Below, piece after piece: positions 1 through 12,279 of a DNA stretch of 64,000 nt. Position 1 is the stretch's first letter. Each line of letters opens with the position of its first letter. The stretch comes from Kingdonia uniflora. Taxonomy: Eukaryota > Streptophyta > Magnoliopsida > Ranunculales > Circaeasteraceae. The stretch lies in contig JACGCM010000440.1 of the NCBI GenBank assembly GCA_014058105.1, forward strand, positions 1-64,000. The letters are read 5' to 3'. Both the position numbers and the translations under genes were made by a program. Under the pieces are notes generated by a model. That model was not told the origin of the DNA, ran no database searches, and was given only the letters and a program-made list of their open reading frames with translations.

Positions 1-3000
1 TATTTAAGAGACATTAGTACCACACACTCGATCCTTTTGAGATATGGACATATTTTTTATCCCTAGCTTGTATATCGGGGATGTCACAAATATTATTAGC
101 ATGGCCAACATGATAGAAAGCACTAAGTGCGCCATGCTATTACTCCCTAACGGTACGATATGGGGTATCCAGTCTGCCTTATACATAGTAAATCCAGCCA
201 AATTTTACGGTGTTTAGGGGAGACATGATAATGTTTATCACATAAAGATTATCAAAGAATTGACAGATAAGGTTCTGTGCATTCCCGTCATGTCTAAGGT
301 TAGAACATGATATTGGAATGATTTCCGATACACTCCTCCAGGCTAGGAAATGAGGTGGTTTTCGAGAATACATCACGATTTTCCTTAAAATGAGATCATA
401 TCCAGAGAGTGCTTCAAGGAAAGTCTATTATTTGTCCTAGTATAACCAGGGTAGAATAGGATCTTCAACCTTTGCTCCAAACGCATCTATGGGAGAACAT
501 GTGAATCTATATATCCACATAGTGGCCCACTCAAGTATTTATGGTCATAATAGACGCATCTTAGAGATGGTCTAATGTTTGCCTATTATTAACAACTAAG
601 AATTCACGTTAGCACAACTTCTCACTTAGATCATTCGATCGCAGGCTCAGTTCTTTGATTAACGATCAGTCGATCGATATGACTTTGATGGAGCTTGCGA
701 GTTCGACTCACAGGTTTTGATGATTACTTTTTTGCTAAATAGAATATATGATTGAGCATCATGACTACCCCATACCATACCTAACTCGGGATTGGCAGAA
801 ACCTAATCAAGCGATTTAGGTTAATCGTTAGACCACTATTATTATGATCACGGCTTCATGCTAGTGTGGGGGGCTATGCGTTTTTCTTTCTGCAACACTA
901 ATTAGGATTCGTCCATAGCAAATCATCAAATATTTCCCAAAGCAACTAGTATGGGTCGAAGCCCGGTGTCACCCATCTACAAATATTTGATGTTCCATAC
1001 AGGTGCCAATCGCACTACTACAACATACGAAGATGGAACCCCCAACGTCGGCCTAGTATACGCAGGTTATGAATCACATCTATCTTAGATATTTAAAGCC
1101 ATTAGCAATATATATACTACAGGGCAGATTGTCACTTTGATGAGACAGTATTCCCAAATGGGGAAGATATGACAGTCAATGTGACAATATTTCCAAGATT
1201 AGTTGAAAAAACACCATCATTATCTCATCTAGATCCTTTTGCATAAGATTATGTGACAATAAGATTTAATGGATTACAAACTTACAATAGGTCACAATGC
1301 ATTACCAGACACATTCATAGACATTGTTGAAGTATTATAGGTGTATGTACCTGCAAGTAAGGCACCTATATAGCTAAACATTCTAGAGAATTAGTACCAT
1401 AAATAATTTGAGGCTCGCGCTTAGTACGGAGCCACCGCTGAAAGAAAAATATTCTGAGCGGGGAGCTGCAGAATAAGGGACAAATATGACTAATAGTATA
1501 GTCGATTCATCAGGATAGAACCACCTATCGGTGAGGCAATAGTTACTAAGCGACCAGCTAATGTATACGAGACAATCCGGGGTGGTACATATGTATGATA
1601 ATAAAGAGATCTCGATCTATTAAAATTTTGTAATGGCACAATGTAAGATCATTCAGTAGAGATTTGTTGATAATGCATTTTATTTGCTGTTATGCTCACC
1701 ATCAAAGATGAGGATTTAAAACCACTTATAGTAAATGACTATGTATTGTTGTACATTGGCCAAAGTGGGTATCTGAAATCTAAGTGGAGCTCATCTTGCT
1801 AGCATAAGACAAAGTGATATCATAGAGCCTATCGCTTATAAATGGGAATGGTACAAAAAGATGATTAACTCATTGAGATAATTAGGTCAAGGCAAAACTA
1901 GTTGCTCATAAATTCTTTAAGAGACCTGACATCGATTACAAAAGATATATTATCCAGTTATAAACACTATAACCCTTTGGTACTGATCAGTCTATCAAGT
2001 TATCAAGGACAAGCTAGACATGCATCTTATATAATTACCGCGTATCTATATGGGAAACTAGGTACAAATATCTACATGAGATTACCGAGGGAGGTATAAG
2101 CTTCTGGAAGTAATTAAGCCCAATGCATACGAGGTACGTACGTAATAAACTAAAAAAGTTATTATTGGCTTGAAGCAAGTAGGGCTTATGTGACATAGTA
2201 AGTTGAATGAGTATTTGAAGGTCGGGGATTTTACAAATAGTCTTATCTGTCCATGAGATCTCATTAGGAATACAGATATTAGCTTAAGTCATCATAACAA
2301 TGTATTAAATGATTTGGATATCATTAGAACTTTAGGGAAAATTGCGAGAGCCCCGAATACCTTATAAAGGAATTCAAAATAAAATACCTTAAGAAACGAA
2401 GTATTGTCTTGATTTGTAGATCGAACATCTTAGTAGTGGCATATTCGTACACCAAGCAATATATATTGGAAGAGTTATCTAACACTTCGATATGGATGCA
2501 GCACATGGTGCTAAGTCGCTTATTGTGTGTCCATCACTTGGATGTGGACAACGACACCTTCTACCATCCTAATGGGGGGAGAAACTCCTAGGGCCATGAC
2601 GTCATAGCTAAGAAGTGCTTTGTTATAGTTAGTTAGGTATACTAGACCCGATGACTCATTCATAGTAAACTGTTTGGCTTACCATAGTTTTTTTCCCACC
2701 CAAAGGCACTAAAAGAAGATCAAGCATATTCTGAGGTATCTAATCGGCATGAAAAACTGGGGTCTATTCTACTCGAAAATGGTAAACATTAAATTATAGG
2801 GTACGCCAATGCAGATACTTGTCAGAGTCACATATATGCCATTGTCAAATGGACAATATGTTTATCCATGGGGATGTAACAAACTTTTGGAGATCGATGA
2901 GTAGACGGCGTTTTGTTACATCTTCAAACAAGAGGGAATTCTTATACTTCATGAAGCTGACAGAGAATTATGATTGCACCCAAGTTACATCACATCAACT

Positions 3001-3294
3001 GAAGTTGTGGCATCTTCTATAGATAAAGTATCGACTCTATATGAAGTCAATAATGATTTTATCAATAGCAACTGAATGAAGCACATTTCACAGAAGTTAT
3101 TCCATACTTATAAATTACAGAAGGCGAATAAGATTGACGTTATTCAAGATATTTTAAAAGACAACTTTGTAAACTTATTTACGAAGACTCTTGCACCACT
3201 TATGTTCAAGCAGCTGGTATATGGAATCGGCATGAAAAGTTTTTATTCATTAGTATCTGGGAGATTAATGTTAGGCGGAGCAATCCCAACCTGA
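1..3294 (+). pseudogene. Decayed copia pol (protease-integrase-RT-RNase H)
   Basis: Protease remnant near 130-205 reads LLPNGTIWGIQSALY, matching the LLPNGTKL...ALY..KS block of plant copia proteases. The integrase core at roughly 450-1500 is too broken for a continuous frame but matches the other copy at the DNA level. RT is clearest at 1902-2099, with TAYLYGKL and NIYMRLP, the copia AYLYG..IYM.LP block. At about 2640-2790 the YTRPDDSF...VNCLA and ILRYLIGMK..GLFY blocks of the RT/RNase H junction are visible. The C-terminus (3076-3294) has KHISQKLFHTYKLQK and NLFTKTLAPLMFKQLV, equivalent to the DLFTKALP..TF..LV end of pol. Internal stops rule out function. Confidence 0.82.
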
Positions 3295-3500
3295 CGTGGA
3301 TACATGTGTATCATTTCTTTTTCCTGATAATGTAGTTTTGTCCCAAGGGGTTTTACTGACAAGAGATTTTGATGAGGCAACGTATACGTGCCATAACCCA
3401 TACAAAACAAGATTATATTTTTCCATGCACAACTTTTTGCCCAAGGGGGTTTTGCTAGGCAGAGGTTTGACGAGGCAAGTCGTCCTGATATGGACACCCT

Positions 3501-3509
3501 AAGGGGGAG
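3501..3509 (+). other. Polypurine tract of copia-1
   Basis: The purine run AAGGGGGAG directly precedes a TG dinucleotide that starts the 3' LTR. The identical run occupies 50272-50280 at the same place in copia-2. This is where plus-strand DNA priming would occur during reverse transcription. Confidence 0.8.
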
Positions 3510-3595
3510 TGCTAAGAGTAGGGTCTGGCCCAAGGTGGCAACCCAACTGGATTGGGGTGTCCTATTGGGCTTCTAACAAACCCATGTAATTTAAA
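3510..3595 (+). repeat. Start of copia-1 3' LTR
   Basis: It begins TG immediately after the polypurine tract. The first 85 bases or so (for example GGGGTGTCCTATTGG) match the LTRs at 28668 and 50281. Beyond about 3595 the match fades, so the LTR is either truncated or strongly diverged. The right end and target duplication could not be set. Confidence 0.65.
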
Positions 3596-4199
3596 GCTTA
3601 AGGGAAGAGTTTCTAGAGAGTATATAATCCAAAGGGTTCAGTATTGTAACCATTGTACTGAGAGTAGGTTTAATTCATAATGGGAGCAAGGCGACGAGTT
3701 TTACGAGTAGGCTTTAAGATGTGATACGATTATAAGAAGATATACATTCATGTGTTTAGGTTTCTAAATATTAATCTCTATCCAATTGTACTGGGAGTAT
3801 ATCTCCCTTCTTATCATGACGCTTTACCATCTTTTCGCTGCATTATTTGCCTAGTACCTGTACTTCCCAATGTTCCTTGTCATCCATATGAGCTACATAC
3901 ATACATTACTACAAATAGCTTTGTTCTTGGCCATATGTAAAGGACATTAGCCACTAATTTCACTATCACACAATGCAAAATTCTGAAACTATTTGAAATA
4001 ACTTCAGGTCCAAAGGTACTACTAATTGCAATATTAAGCAAACCTATACCACTTATGCCCCTGAGTCTAGCATGAATAATTAACCATTGCACTGCTTATA
4101 CCCTTATTGTGACCTTATGACTGAATTTAAGCCAATTGGGGTGCAAATTTACATGCATTGATATATAGAAGCATAAAAATTATATATTGAAATTCTATG
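3596..4199. other. No recognisable gene
   Basis: Spacer between copia-1 and copia-3. It could hold a diverged remainder of the copia-1 LTR. No coding or repeat signal could be supported. Confidence 0.5.
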
Positions 4200-5088
4200 T
4201 GCTCGTATTTAATGTATTTGAGAATTAGGTCAGAATAATTCCTATCAATCAATGATCTAGGATTAAACAGAAATAATCAATAGTAAAGACAATGAATTAA
4301 ACGCCACAAGTAATTATTTACCCTATGGAAACTTCTTACTCAGGAGAAAAACCACAGGTCGTTGTTGATGAACACGACAACCAAAAATCTACTAATCAAA
4401 AAGAGTTAATCTAAATTACACTTATAGACTCGATAACCTCATCTCATGAATATCTCTCTTATCCAAGCTTCACGCCTTATCTCCTTCGTTTTCGCAACAA
4501 CTCTCCTTGATTTCACAACAAGGAACACCCTTCACGAATTACTCAAGAACAATATCGTAGGAAGTTGATAAACTAATTCAACATCAACTCGAGATTTTAA
4601 GGTTTTTGATCAATGTCGATTTGTCTCTCTCATAAAGGGTATTGAGTTCTTTGAAAATAACTTTTTTTCAAAGAAAGAGAGATAGCGAAAAAAGAAGCAA
4701 GTTTGTTAAATACTATTTATATTTTTCTTGAGACTCGTTCAAATGAGACCTAAGGTTGTTTAAACGTGATTCCCAATAAGCCTTCAAAAAATGCATCTTT
4801 TGTTTAGAACTCATAGCACTCGTTCGAACGAGACCCCAGGTTATTCTAACGAGATGCCCAGAATTCGTCTGAACGAGACCTAAAGTAGTTCGAACGAGAT
4901 TCCCAAAATAGTTTAGAAAATTAATAAAACTTGTTTGGCTCCCTTTATCAGAGTTCTACTTACCAACTTACCTTTTTGGTCGTTGGTTGATAGAGGATTT
5001 ATACAAAGATCTTCATTTTGTCACTATATTCGACTGAGATAACCACGGACCTTCACATACATAAAATGAGATAAACCAAAACCTTTCA
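4200..5088 (-). repeat. 3' LTR of copia-3
   Basis: Aligns over its whole length with 10423-11293. In element orientation it starts TGAAAGGTTTTGG and ends near CGAGCA. It contains several copies, partly mutated, of the palindrome CTCGTTCGAACGAG around 4735-4900. It lacks a stretch present in the other copy and vice versa, so the copies are clearly diverged and the insertion is old. Confidence 0.85.
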
Positions 5089-5102
5089 ATCTCTCCCTTT
5101 GG
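5089..5102 (-). other. Polypurine tract of copia-3
   Basis: On the minus strand it reads CCAAAGGGAGAGAT directly before the LTR start TGAAAGG. Its position fixes the orientation of the element. Confidence 0.7.
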
Positions 5103-8100
5103 TTTATTTCATGACAAATAAAAAATAAGACCTATGTACATGTTACTCTATAGTACATCCCAACTACAGAGACAACCTAGACCTCAGAAGACACTGCCCT
5201 TTCATGAACAGGTACAATCTCTGGACCTCTTCTACGGACGATATCTTCTTATATCTCAATACTCATCAGAAAGCTTGTTACTTAATATCTGTACATCATC
5301 AAACTCATTTATAATGTATGTGAAAAGAAGAACTTAAAGCATTTATGAATAGAGACCACATAATCAGAAAGAAATCATAAAAGAATCAACCAGAAAAGCA
5401 TCAGCATTTATCCATTCATTGTGCTTTCTTGTCAGTATACGTATTTCTTCCCCTTTTTTCACGGAAGAAACAGCTACTAATCGTAATCTACTATATGGAA
5501 CAAAAAGATATTAGAACCATTGGACAATTAAAGAAACAAAGATAGTATTAAGCATACTTCCAATGTTAGTACATAGACCACTATCATATGTGCTCTCAGA
5601 ACAAAACTAGTCTCACAGAGATGAAAAACTAGTCTCTCAGTAAACTCACCCTCAGGAGAATAGGCGGGCCATGAACAAGATGTCACTGGCCAAACACACC
5701 TCGAAACGTGAATAAATGGGAGAGATCAATATAAAATAAAGTCTACCCCGAGTTACGAAAAACTTTTCCCCATCAATAGTGACTGAAAAATTTCAATCAT
5801 GGAGTGAACTGGTGGACTTTACTTTCAGAAAAGCATAAAACAGTCGAACAATGCGAGTATTACCTTCCATGTGGGAGTAAGAATTGGTCCAACCTTTCGC
5901 TTCAAACTTTGCAAATACACTCGCGTAGACCTCACTAACTATAGAGACACTTTGGATATCTACTATGTGTTCCTTTACAATCAGGCGATCTTTAAAACCT
6001 TTTTTTATGGTTCAATGCACCGGGTTATCCCTGACTCTCTAACCATCGGGAATGACTATCGAGTTAGAGTGTTGCTTCTTAGTTCCCACTTGTAACTAAG
6101 TGTCATATCGTACGCCCACGAAAACTAGAAAATCTGTCTGTACAAAAATACCCAACCAACAATACCAAACAAACAATCACAGACACTCACACAACCAAAT
6201 CACCTTCAAGAAAATAACTAACCTCCAATCCTCCAATGCATCAACAACAAACTCCAATCCCCAATTTTTCAACAATCACAGGTGAACAATCCAACCCAAA
6301 AACCTGCAATAACACAACCACCCACCATACTCTAATTCTATAACAACCAAACCTCAGTAAACCAACAATCACCAACCAGAAATCACAATGTAGATAGCAA
6401 ACATCCCAATTCAAAATACCAAACTCCAATAATCACCAAACTTCATATACGAGGAACGAAGCATACATAACCCAAGAATCAAAGTACAAACAATAGAGAA
6501 CGAGTATGATTTGAACTTACTTAACACCTAGATGTAGCTTTGGGAATCCTCGAACGAAACTACCACAAATAGCTGGGAAAACTCGGTAATCAAACCCTAA
6601 ACTCAATCGCAAGAACCAGCAGACTTAAACATTTTCCCTATCAAATACCAAATGATCAATAGAGAGAGAAAGAGATAGAGAAATCGCAGTAGGAGGTAGA
6701 GAGAGAGAGAGACAAAGAGTAAAGAACATAAAGGAACTTTGAACTTAAAAAAAAGGATAAAAGTTGTTCGAATGAGAGGATGACTTGTTCGAACGAACAT
6801 TAAGTTTTGCCTTCAAATGTTCGAATGAACAGAAAACTTGTTCGAACGACGCAACAAGTTTTGCCTGGAAGAAATGATATTATAACTCGTTCGAATGACA
6901 AGAAACCTCGTTCGAACGAAAGAATGGAAATAGGTAAAGCACCAAAATTAACAAAAATAATTAAGTATTCAACAAACATCAATAGGAAACATAAGATAAG
7001 ACACAGGACTTAACGAGATAAACTGAAGACAACCAAACACACTCCCCCACAAAATATGCACAGTCAAATCTATAGACCAGCGGATACATGACAAATCTGA
7101 TAATATTATTGATATATAATGAAATAATGTAAAAGAACTTGGTGTGTGTGCGTGTGTGTGTAGTCAAATCAAAGTCCTGACATTTAGACGTATGAAGATC
7201 ACTATTTGGAAATATAATTCAACTTAGGCCTCTCATGATTGGTCACTCAAAGTCAATGAAAATTTACTATATCACTTTAAGGAAATATGAATATGAATAA
7301 ACTGGAGTTAAAAATTCACAATCCTAAAAAAACAACGTTATTATACTGAAAGATCACATGGAAGGAAAATTAATTGTTTTAGATGGTGTCAAGTTAACTA
7401 TATAGAATCCCTATCTCTCATCTCCACTAACTGACTGTGTTAAACTCAAGATCAACAGGTCTTGAAAGGGTATAATGTAGGCAAGGAAGGGACATGACGA
7501 AGTAGGTGGTTTGCTGGCATTCTAAGACTACAGTTTATACTTCCTCCTGCTCTTTCTTTAAATTGAGTTACCTCCCGTCATACTTTCTCTTTATTGAGTA
7601 CGCATTGAATAAAATACTTTTTTTAGCAATACTCTAATTACTAGCAAAAATATTGGAGATACTCTATTTTTCTATCCATCTTTCCCACTTAAACCACTGG
7701 TTTCACTCCGTCCTTCACTTTATTTTACGAAAAGTCTCAAAAAATGGGTTAAAAGGAGTTAGATATAAAATGAATGGCCTATTTTAAGGCACTTAAAGGC
7801 TACAAATGGATACAATTTTGGGTAAGCATAGGCGAAGTCCAAAAAAGATATAATAATAAAAAGCCTAATATCATATCTTCGATCTCACATAGTATCTTTT
7901 TTGTCTCTAATCAAGTATAGAGAATATTTTATTAGACTAACTTAAACTATATGTCATCACCGACAATTGACTAATGCATAAAATAATGAGATCATAAATA
8001 AAGAGAGATTTTATGGAAAAGACTTCATTTAATAATACTCAAGCTTGCACAAAAGGTTAGATCCTCACATAATGTTAGGTAATGAAGCTTCTACATTTAT

Positions 8101-8340
8101 CCTCAAGGTTTCTATTTATAGACTAGAGTCAGGAATAGTTGGAACTAGTGACGAATAGTGATCCAAGTAGCTCATGCATTAGATAAATATATTACAAATA
8201 AATAAATCCCGAGCATGCACATGCATAGCTAAGATAGGCTGTAATGCAAAAATCAGGGGAAATAACCAATATGAACAAAAGAAGCGATACATACCTGACG
8301 CTGTGCACAAAATAGTAACACAAATAGTCAGGATGACTAA
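5103..8340. other. Copia-3 interior without recognisable coding sequence
   Basis: Where pol should be, no protease, integrase, RT or RNase H motif was found in any frame. The short open frames here (for example 5871-6095 on the plus strand) show no family signature. A minus-strand TATA-like CTATAAATAGAAACC occurs near 8110-8125, and an LTR-like remnant lies at about 6740-7041. Another element may have inserted here or replaced this part. Confidence 0.5.
6740..7041 (-). repeat. Possible remnant of a second, related LTR
   Basis: In minus orientation a purine run GTGGGGGAG (7042-7050) is followed at 7041 by TGTGTTTGG, the usual polypurine tract to LTR-start arrangement. The next 300 bases carry the same TTCGAACGA palindromic cores as the copia-3 LTRs (about 6766-6922). 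The far end was not found, and direct alignment with the copia-3 LTRs is weak. Confidence 0.35.
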
Positions 8341-8346
8341 GAAGAT

Positions 8347-10380
8347 TTACTTAATGGAACAGACACCAATGATGTTAATCCAAGATTCATCAGATAAAGC
8401 ATCTTTCACATTGGTTGGTTCAATCATCGACCCATAACACATACTATTCATCGTCTCATTTTGAGCCATTACTACAACATTGCACCGTAATTGTGGTAGA
8501 AGATCCTTTTTCTGAACCCAAACGAGTTTTACTTTCTTTCGTAATTCCGTCGCTTGAGTTAAATTCCTGAAAGCATTCAAAGACTTTTGGACGAAAAATG
8601 GATTAGCAACAGATTGGGCATATAGTCGATAGGGTTTCCCTCTTTCTCTAGGAATTCATATCATAGAATTCAAGAACATATCTGTAATAGGGAGCAAGAT
8701 GACCCTTTCGGCCATAAGCCTGACGATAAAACACATGAAAGACATAAGGCTTCTTAGTCTGCCTATAAGGAACATTAGTAACACTTTGTTTGGGTAAATA
8801 TGGCACTGGAAAAGCTTTAAAAAACTTTTTGATTTGAGGTGTAATAGACTTAGCATTTTGCTCAAGTCCCCTTTTGTCAGTACCATTTTTGCTCATATTT
8901 AGCATTTTATCAATATTTTTTGCTCCATGGAGAAAACTTCAAGTTTCTGCTTGCTAGAAGTCAAGTCGAGTTTAAGTTTCTCAAGTTCAGTTTTAGTCAA
9001 TTTTAACTTCCCCACGACAATATGTTTTTCTTTTTCACAAATATCAAGTTTGGCAATAAGAGTATCTTTCATATTCTTAAGTTTCTTAAGCTGAGAAATA
9101 AGTTAAAAATATAAATCTTCAAACTTGGGTTCTTCACTATTATCACTTTCATAATCACTCTGATCTTCATTAGAGTTTTTTAGCTCAAAAGAGTCAAAAT
9201 AATTATTACTAGAGATTATTATACTAGGAAACGCACAATAGTTGTCATTTTTATATTCTTGGGGATGATCATTATTAGCATCAAATTCATCATTATCATC
9301 ATCCCAAGTTACTTTAATATTCATGGCCTTATGATTACTATTAGAACTTTTTGTGAGACAACTGTGAGCATAGTGACCATATTTGTGATACTTATAACAT
9401 TCAAGTTTTTTTAAGTCTTGTTCAAGATTAGTTTGTTTGTCAAACGACTTAGTATGGTCATGAGGAGGTGGCTTATAATTCAACTTTTACCCTTATTTCT
9501 CAAATTACCTTTTTTCATGAGTTTTCTAAACTATTGGCTTATAACAACAATCTGTGAATCAAAGTCCAATTCCTCATTATCGTCAGAGGTACATAAGTTG
9601 TCAACTTCTTTGGTTCCCTTAAAAGACGAAAAGTTGGAGGATGAATTAAAAGCTAGACTCTTATTCTTCTTAGGGTTTTCCATTTCCATCTCGATTTTAA
9701 ATATTTGTAATTTTCTAGCAAGTGTGTCAGGTTTCATAGTTTTAAGATTTTGAACTTCCTCTATGGCATCACGTCTGGATTTAAAACTCTTAAGGAGATA
9801 TCTAAGAATTTTGTGAACTATTTGTACATCAGTATATCCAACTTATAAAAAGGCACTGCTGTTGACAATGTCCCTCAGTCTGGCATAAAACTTACCGAAC
9901 GGTTCATCCTCACTCATCCGGATGTTTTCAAATTGAGAGGTGAGCATTTGTAGTTTACTCTCTTTAACCGTATCATCACCCTCGTGAGTGCGCATTAAGA
10001 TATCCCAAGGATTTTTCGAAGTGGTACACATGGAGATGTGTCTATACTCACTTTGGCTCAACGTATTAAAGATAGAATTAAGACTTTTAGAATTATGCCC
10101 AGATGCTTATTTTTTCTCCTTAGTCCATTAATTTCTAGGTTTAGGAATTTTTACAGCTATTGTTGGCTCACCCTGCATAACAGTCGAGAGCACCCATCCA
10201 TCTTCAATGCCAATCCAGACATCTTCTCCCATAGATTGCAAGAAGGCAATCATTCGAACCTTCTAAAGAGAAAGTTCGTGCCATCAAAGAGTGGTGGATG
10301 ATTTATAGGACCTCCAAATTTTTTGAAATCCATTAAATTAAGCAAGCACTTAAAAACAGGATCACCGCTCAGGATATTAA
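8347..10380 (-). pseudogene. Copia-3 gag, followed by a short RT-like fragment
   Basis: Read from 10380 downward, gag begins with a block near PPLFDGTNF, typical of copia gag N-termini. It then has the UBN2 core (9843-10061: NPWDILMRTHEGDDTVKESK, then LQMLTSQFENIRM). A CCHC knuckle CYKYHKYGHYAHSC follows at about 9365-9410, and then an acidic and a coiled-coil region down to about 8900. The last block (8347-8580) has KLVWVQKKDLL...CNVVVMAQ, which normally precedes the protease. It runs directly into EPTNVKDALSDESWI, a motif normally found at the start of RT. Several frameshifts and stops break it. The gag-to-RT jump indicates loss of protease and integrase. Confidence 0.78.
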
Positions 10381-10396
10381 GCCTACAAGCGATTCT

Positions 10397-10408
10397 GCTC
10401 TAATACCA
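10397..10408 (-). other. Primer-binding site of copia-3
   Basis: On the minus strand it reads TGGTATTAGAGC, one base from TGGTATCAGAGC, the usual plant copia site complementary to initiator tRNA-Met. It lies 14 bp inside the LTR edge set by the repeat, slightly farther than normal. Confidence 0.75.
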
Positions 10409-10422
10409 ATTAAAATTATATA

Positions 10423-11293
10423 TGCTCGTATTTAATGTATTTCAAGAAATTAGGTCAGAACAATTCCTATCAATCAATGATCTAGGATTAAATATTAACA
10501 ATCAATAGTAAAGACAAGGAATTAAACGATACATGCAATTGTTCACCCTGTGGAAACTCCTTACTTAGGAGAAAAACCACAGGTCGTTGTCGATGAACAT
10601 GACAACCAAAAATCTAATAATCAAAAAGAGTTTAATCTAAATTACACTTACAGACTTAATAACCTCGTCTCATGATTATCTCGCTTCTGATCCAAGTTTC
10701 ACACCCTATTTCCTTCATTCTCGCAACGACTCTCCTTGATCTCACAGCAAGGAACACCCTTCACGAATAACTCAAGAACAATATATGTGGGAAGTAGGAT
10801 AAACAAATTCAATATCAACCTCAAGGTTTTTAGGTTTTTGATCGATGTTGATTTGTCTCTCTAATAAAGAGTATTGAGCTCTTTCGAAAATATATTTTTT
10901 TTCAAAGAAAGAGAGAAAAGAAAGATATCGAAAACAAAAACAAAGTTTGCTTAAATACTATTTTTATTTTTCTCGAGACTCGTTCAAACGAGATTCCCAA
11001 TAAGCCTTCAAAAAATATGCGTCTTTTGTTTAGAACTCGTAACACTCGTTCGAACGAGACTCAAGGTCGTTCGAACGAGATGCCAGAATTCGTTCGAACG
11101 AGATTCCCAAAAAAGTTTATAAAATTAATAAAACATTTTTGGCTCCCTTTATCAGAGTTCTACTTAACTAACTTATCTTCTTGGTCGTTGGTTGATAGGA
11201 GATTTGTACGAAGGTCTTCATTATGTCACTGTCTTCGACTGAGATAACCACGAACCTTCACATACACGAAATGAGACAAACCAAAACCTTTCA
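10423..11293 (-). repeat. 5' LTR of copia-3
   Basis: Direct-repeat partner of 4200-5088. The palindromic cores are best preserved here, at about 10980-11105, with several copies of CGTTCGAACGAGA in a row. Confidence 0.85.
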
Positions 11294-11519
11294 TATATAC
11301 CTCTCAGAGAACTAAGACGAACGCCGGACCCAATGACTTCGATCCTAAATGTAGCAAGGTTAGACTTATGGGAGCAAAATTTGTTACTGCAAACAAAAAC
11401 CATTTTTATAATTGTATCGACCACGCAAATGTCAGATACTTCTTCCCCCATCACTCTACTACCAAGTTCACAACAAATTACTCAATTTCTGAAAAGAAAA
11501 AGAAAAAAAAACTGTACTT

Positions 11520-11528
11520 ATTAATAAA
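11520..11528. repeat. Target-site duplication (left) of the MULE
   Basis: ATTAATAAA; repeated exactly at 13873-13881. Nine base pairs is the size produced by Mutator-superfamily transposases. Confidence 0.85.
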
Positions 11529-11605
11529 GGGAGCAGATTTAGAGACACTAAAAAATGAGAGACTAAAGTCTCACTCAAAAGGAACCACACATCTCTAGTG
11601 ATGAG
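11529..11605. repeat. Left terminal inverted repeat of the MULE
   Basis: It shares ACACTAAAAAATGAGA and AAAGTCTCACTCAA with the reverse complement of 13797-13872. The inner end also folds on itself (AGGAACCACACATC against GATGAGCGGTCCT). Confidence 0.85.
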
Positions 11606-12279
11606 CGGTCCTCATATTAGAGGAGGTGAAAAAGAAAAACCCAATTAATATTAGGTGGGAATGAGCTGGTAGATACTCACTCCCTCTCTCTCTTCACGTG
11701 GGCAAATATTTTTATCTTTTTTTTTTTCTCTCTCTCTTCTCTGCAGTTTCAAATTTGAAAATAGACCTCTCATTTCTCTCTCTTTTACTCAGATCTGGCT
11801 TCTTTTGTTTCTCTCTCAGTCTAGAACAATGGCGGATTTGATAATTTAAAATATCTTTGTTACTCTTTCTCTCTCTTACAGAAACAATAGAAGAGATCCT
11901 TCAAACTTGATTTCTCGCCATTAGAGATTAACTCATTGCTACCATTAAAGATGAACTGATTTTTGGATTTGTTTCTCTTTCCTCTCTCATCTCTCTTTCT
12001 CCTTTGGTTGGTTGTTTTTCTCTTAGTCTCGTTAGATTTCACTCAAGAAGCAGCAATTTTCAGTTCAAATGGGTTAGTTTTGTGGCTGATTTTACCTTCA
12101 ATCAAGTCTTATATGCCCCTCTACTCTTTCTATAACTCTTTCATAGAAGACCGGTTATTGGTTATGAACTCTCTTGAATTTTCGTGGTGAAATCAGATTT
12201 GAAGATGGGGTGTTTTCGAACCTTCAAACTATCGTCTTCTTCGATCAGTCTTTCAAACTACCGCAAAAGAACAATGTCG

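Larger units (their letters stand above)
1..3595 (+). mobile_element. Ty1/copia element copia-1, 3' part (window starts inside it)
   Basis: The 3' two thirds of a Ty1/copia retrotransposon, cut by the window edge. From left to right it holds remains of protease, integrase, reverse transcriptase, RNase H, a polypurine tract and the start of the 3' LTR, which is the copia domain order. It is the same family as the element at 28668-51594: long stretches at 1-3509 align by eye with 46060-50280. Many stop codons and small indels interrupt every frame, so it is dead. The 5' LTR and gag would lie left of the window. Confidence 0.85.
4200..11293 (-). mobile_element. Copia-3: minus-strand copia-type element lacking most of pol
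   Basis: Two direct repeats of about 0.88 kb (4200-5088 and 10423-11293) flank an interior that reads on the minus strand as primer-binding site, gag, short RT-like fragment, then polypurine tract. Gag is of the UBN2 plus CCHC-knuckle copia type. Protease, integrase and nearly all of RT/RNase H are absent, and about 3.2 kb of unrecognised sequence lies between the gag end and the polypurine tract. This looks like a deletion derivative that would depend on a relative for enzymes. A clear target duplication was not found; ends are reliable to about 15 bp. Confidence 0.8.

Noticed and set aside
5871..6095. 74-aa plus-strand ORF as a gene
   Set aside because: No family motif, no splice or promoter context, and it lies in a decayed element.
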